From the NCBI GenBank assembly GCA_038400315.1, contig CP151667.1, positions 6,893,174 to 6,957,173 on the forward strand: a stretch of DNA of 64,000 nt, read 5' to 3'. How positions within the stretch are numbered: position 1 is the stretch's first letter; each line of letters starts with the position of its first letter. Shown here piece after piece: positions 63,721 through 64,000 of this stretch. The position numbers and the translations under genes were made by a program. The notes beneath the pieces are model-generated. The model saw only the letters and a program-made list of their open reading frames with translations, did not search any database and had not been told where the DNA came from. This stretch comes from Isosphaeraceae bacterium EP7. GTDB taxonomy: Bacteria; Planctomycetota; Planctomycetia; Isosphaerales; Isosphaeraceae.

Positions 63721-64000
63721 TCAATCAATGAACACAAACTCATTCGAATTGAGCAGGATCCGGCAGGCATTGGCCCATCCATGGCGAGCCGCGTAGGCGG
63801 CAAGGGCGGCCTGTTCGTCGGCCCGAGCCGGCCTGCCCAGCGCGATCCGGTGGGCCACGTCGGCACGGCCGGGGCCGTCGGGCGAGGCGGCCTCGACCCG
63901 CGACGCGAACCGCTTCGCTTGCGCCAGCATGAACGGATCATTCATGAGCGCCAATGCTTGCAGCGCCGTGATCGTCGTCGACCGCGCCGGCGTGTTCGCG
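63721..64000 (-). CDS. 3' end of a DUF1553 (PSD1-type) gene, cut by the window edge
   Basis: The frame is open to the edge of the window, so only the last 92 or so residues are seen. They start ANTPARSTTITALQALALMN, then DPFMLAQAKRFASRV, the typical near-C-terminal block of DUF1553 in large planctomycete PSD1/cytochrome-c proteins, and end FVFID. An internal ATG (MNDP region) is not the true start. With the DUF1501 gene 26 bp downstream it forms the usual two-gene unit. Confidence 0.88.
   Translation of the reverse strand, partial: ANTPARSTTITALQALALMNDPFMLAQAKRFASRVEAASPDGPGRADVAHRIALGRPARADEQAALAAYAARHGWANACRILLNSNEFVFID

Overview
The window looks like chromosomal DNA of a planctomycete, most likely of the Isosphaeraceae group (inference). 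The support is high GC content, a DUF1559 pilin-like protein with its small lipoprotein partner, a DUF1501/DUF1553 pair, a kinase fused to a sulfatase-modifying-factor-like domain, an LEPR-type leader motif, two PEP-CTERM proteins and many secreted proteins of unknown function. No phage, insertion sequence, CRISPR array or rRNA was seen.

Layout. 1-2631: 3' part of a repeat-rich surface protein, a 35-residue Lys/Pro-rich gene, an odd tRNA-like cloverleaf and a PEP-CTERM protein. 3139-10246: five co-directional genes for a membrane-centred GTPase system (two membrane proteins, an alpha/beta-hydrolase lipoprotein, a membrane GTPase and a GAP1-N-like membrane protein); this is the best candidate for an under-described system. 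10334-13305: lipoprotein, methyltransferase, small membrane protein and EAL-domain phosphodiesterase. 13606-17245: secreted Cys-rich protein, DUF1559 protein plus lipoprotein, and a tandem AhpD-like protein whose second copy has lost its catalytic residues. 17544-22165 (minus): flagellar flhA, flhF, a small coupled ORF and fliA.

22621-25527 (minus): Cys-rich exported protein and a GT39-like glycosyltransferase. 26156-32598: MBOAT, two SGNH proteins, an adenylating enzyme and an LpxL-like acyltransferase, which together resemble a Dlt-type envelope acylation pathway without a recognisable carrier protein. 32744-40785: unknown Cys-rich protein, Ser/Thr kinase-FGE fusion, a BlaI-type repressor with an M56 (BlaR1-like) protease carrying a long helical-repeat C-terminus, and an SGNH-TPR membrane protein. 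A 20-bp palindrome lies between the divergent kinase and repressor genes.

40963-55544: solitary N6-adenine methylase; housekeeping run xseA-xseB-ispA-dxs-nadK (exonuclease VII, isoprenoid precursors, NADP); mannosyltransferase-like membrane protein; AsmA-like giant; tilS; zinc-ribbon methyltransferase. 55607-64000: FG-GAP protein, MFS transporter, SMP-30 lactonase, Tat-exported ferritin-like protein, DUF4394 PEP-CTERM protein, DUF1501 protein and the 3' end of a DUF1553 gene cut by the window edge.

All domain calls come from reading motifs by eye; no database search was run.
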